A stretch of DNA of 64,000 nucleotides from Microbacterium sufflavum (GTDB taxonomy: Bacteria; Actinomycetota; Actinomycetes; Actinomycetales; Microbacteriaceae), in NCBI RefSeq assembly GCF_023091155.1, contig NZ_JAHWXK010000001.1, forward strand, positions 930,001 through 994,000, written 5' to 3'. Position 1 is the stretch's first letter. Each line of letters starts with the position of its first letter. Under the pieces are notes generated by a model, which saw only the letters and a program-made list of their open reading frames with translations, had not been told where the DNA came from and searched no databases. A program made the translations under genes and the position numbers. Shown piece after piece: positions 62,448 to 64,000 of this stretch.

Positions 62448-62948
62448 TCAGAACGGGGTGTCGTCGCCGAAGCTGCCCGGAGTGCTCCAGGCGTCGGCGC
62501 TGGTCGACGAGCCGGGCGTGGACCACGGCTCCTCCGACACCTGCTGCTGCTGCGGACGGGACTGCCCGCCACCGCCACCGCTCGAGGCCGCACGGGTGAC
62601 CTGCGCGGTCGCGTACCGCAGCGAGGGGCCGATCTCGTCGACCTCCAGCTCGATCGCGGTGCGCTGGTTGCCCTCGCGGTCCTGGTAGGAACGCTGACGC
62701 AGACGGCCCTGCGCGATCACGCGCATGCCCTTGGTCAGCGAGCCCGCCACGTGCTCCGCGAACTCGCGCCAGACCGACGCGCGGAGGAACAGCGCTTCGC
62801 CGTCCTTCCACTCGTTCGCGGCACGGTCGAAGTTGCGCGGCGTCGATGCGATGGTGAAGTTCGCCACCGGCAGCCCGTTCTGCGTGTACCGCAGCTCGGG
62901 GTCGGCCGTGAGGTTTCCCACCACGGTGATGACGGTTTCGCCGGCCAT
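62448..62948 (-). CDS. ssb: Single-stranded DNA-binding protein
   Basis: A 166-residue SSB. The OB fold is residues 1-110 ([29 protein letters not shown]), followed by a Gly/Gln linker and the acidic tip DDTPF that binds partner proteins such as DnaB-associated factors. A 5-bp gap follows rpsF. Confidence 0.98.
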   Translation of the reverse strand: MAGETVITVVGNLTADPELRYTQNGLPVANFTIASTPRNFDRAANEWKDGEALFLRASVWREFAEHVAGSLTKGMRVIAQGRLRQRSYQDREGNQRTAIELEVDEIGPSLRYATAQVTRAASSGGGGGQSRPQQQQVSEEPWSTPGSSTSADAWSTPGSFGDDTPF

Positions 62949-62953
62949 GAGAC

Positions 62954-63322
<369 letters not shown>

Positions 63323-63547
63323 TTACCCACCTCCTTCGGACTAGAACGGCTCTCGGGACTTTCCCGGGAGCAGGAGGGTGTGTGCACGTGCCCGCCCGTG
63401 GAACCCGAGTGGGTGCCGGAAGGCAGACAACCTCGACAGTCTAGCGGACATTCCTCCGAGCCGCCTCCCACCGATCGGCCCGCGGCTTGGCATGCTGGAG
63501 GGCGTGCCCGATGACCGTCATCGGGCACATGACTGGAGGGGGGCGCC

Positions 63548-64000
63548 ATGCGCGTCAACAAGTGGGGGGTCGGCGTCGTTCTCGCCGCCGCCGTCATGCT
63601 CACCGGATGCTCGGCGGGCGGATCGGACAAGCCGGCCGACGCGAAGCCGAGCACGGCCGCATCGCAGGAGGCCGACGCACCGGCCACGGACTGCCCCGAG
63701 CTGGCCGAGGGCGCGACCGTCGACGGCACGGCGCTCGGCACGTGCATCGCCGACGCGATGGCCGACTCCGCGGGCTACGCCGCCAAGACGAGCGTGATGG
63801 GCATGGAGAGCACGGCCCGGGTGAACCCCTCCGAGAAGGCCCTCGAGTCGATCTCGCCGATGGGCTCGATCGTCGCGATCGGCGACGACGTGTGGGTCAA
63901 GTCGCCGTCGAGCGACTGGCAGCCGGCCGACCCGGACTCCAGCGACCCGATCATCGCGGGCCTCAGCACGAGCGCGGCCGACGTCGCCGCCATGGACCCC
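63548..64000 (+). CDS. Putative lipoprotein, truncated by the window edge
   Basis: 151 codons are visible without a stop, so the gene continues beyond the window. The signal peptide ends in lipobox MLTGC (Cys21), followed by a Ser/Ala/Asp-rich linker and a domain with a Cys pair (TDCPELAEGATV... GTCIADAM) and alternating strands (KTSVMGMESTARVNP; IVAIGDDVWVKSPSSDWQPA). The pattern is like LppX/LprG-type or other actinobacterial surface lipoproteins, but no firm family. TGGAGGGG gives a good ribosome site. Divergent from rpsF. Confidence 0.75.
   Translation, partial: MRVNKWGVGVVLAAAVMLTGCSAGGSDKPADAKPSTAASQEADAPATDCPELAEGATVDGTALGTCIADAMADSAGYAAKTSVMGMESTARVNPSEKALESISPMGSIVAIGDDVWVKSPSSDWQPADPDSSDPIIAGLSTSAADVAAMDP

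Overview
The window is high-GC actinobacterial DNA, most consistent with Microbacteriaceae (a Microbacterium-like organism). This rests on gene content: an rpsF-ssb-rpsR-rplI operon, actinobacterial dnaB, coenzyme F420 genes, class-E-type LAxTG surface anchoring, dense 4-nt ATGA/GTGA gene overlaps and several apparently leaderless promoters. Genus is inferred, not proven.

Layout. 0-11.3 kb is ordinary chromosome: an Imm5-like protein, an OmpR-type two-component system with its likely PepSY-like target gene, an S4-domain protein, a divergent EamA exporter/TetR pair, a SufR-like regulator, a secreted phosphoesterase, a LysM protein and dnaB. 11.3-15.0 kb holds a noncoding dnaB upstream region with DnaA-box-like sequences and two exported repeat proteins, one a chaplin-like, cysteine-free, ten-repeat protein with an LAMTG wall-anchor. 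15.2-21.7 kb is a six-gene ROK-controlled operon: sulfonate/sulfate-ester-type ABC importer, Gfo/Idh/MocA oxidoreductase and cytoplasmic sulfatase. 21.7-26.0 kb is an aromatic ring-cleavage operon (LigA/LigB-type dioxygenase, amidohydrolase, CoA-transferase, alcohol dehydrogenase). 26.2-33.8 kb carries a second ABC importer with a cyclic-amidohydrolase, an LLM flavin/F420 oxidoreductase and an alpha/beta hydrolase-like protein, plus a YefM-YoeB module. 34.0-42.2 kb is a coenzyme F420 block: putative F420-0 ABC transporter, cofD, cofC, fgd, cofE and another LLM enzyme. 42.3-51.2 kb contains a lower-GC islet with an orphan secreted protein, an iron/polyamine-type ABC importer, an MFS pump and an LVIVD-repeat protein. 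51.3-60.7 kb is a LysR gene divergent from a nine-gene operon that encodes the 3-hydroxyanthranilate meta-cleavage pathway down to acetyl-CoA plus kynureninase. 60.8-61.6 kb encodes a GntR/FCD regulator. 61.7-63.3 kb is rplI-rpsR-ssb-rpsF, and a lipoprotein gene runs off the right edge.

How it fits together. Seven near-identical 13-bp palindromes, GGATNC-N-GNATCC, lie in front of the ring-cleavage operon, its divergent binding-protein gene, the amidohydrolase/ABC operon, the F420-0 transporter, the LLM-cofE-fgd-cofC-cofD operon, the second ABC importer and the GntR gene itself. In two of them the palindrome sits exactly in the 17-bp spacer of a sigma-A-like promoter. This points to one regulon in which F420 supply and reduction are switched on together with uptake and breakdown of an unidentified, probably nitrogen-containing cyclic compound. 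Ribosomal genes and dnaB, often neighbours in actinobacteria, are separated here by about 50 kb, so the whole accessory block may be an insertion at that point.
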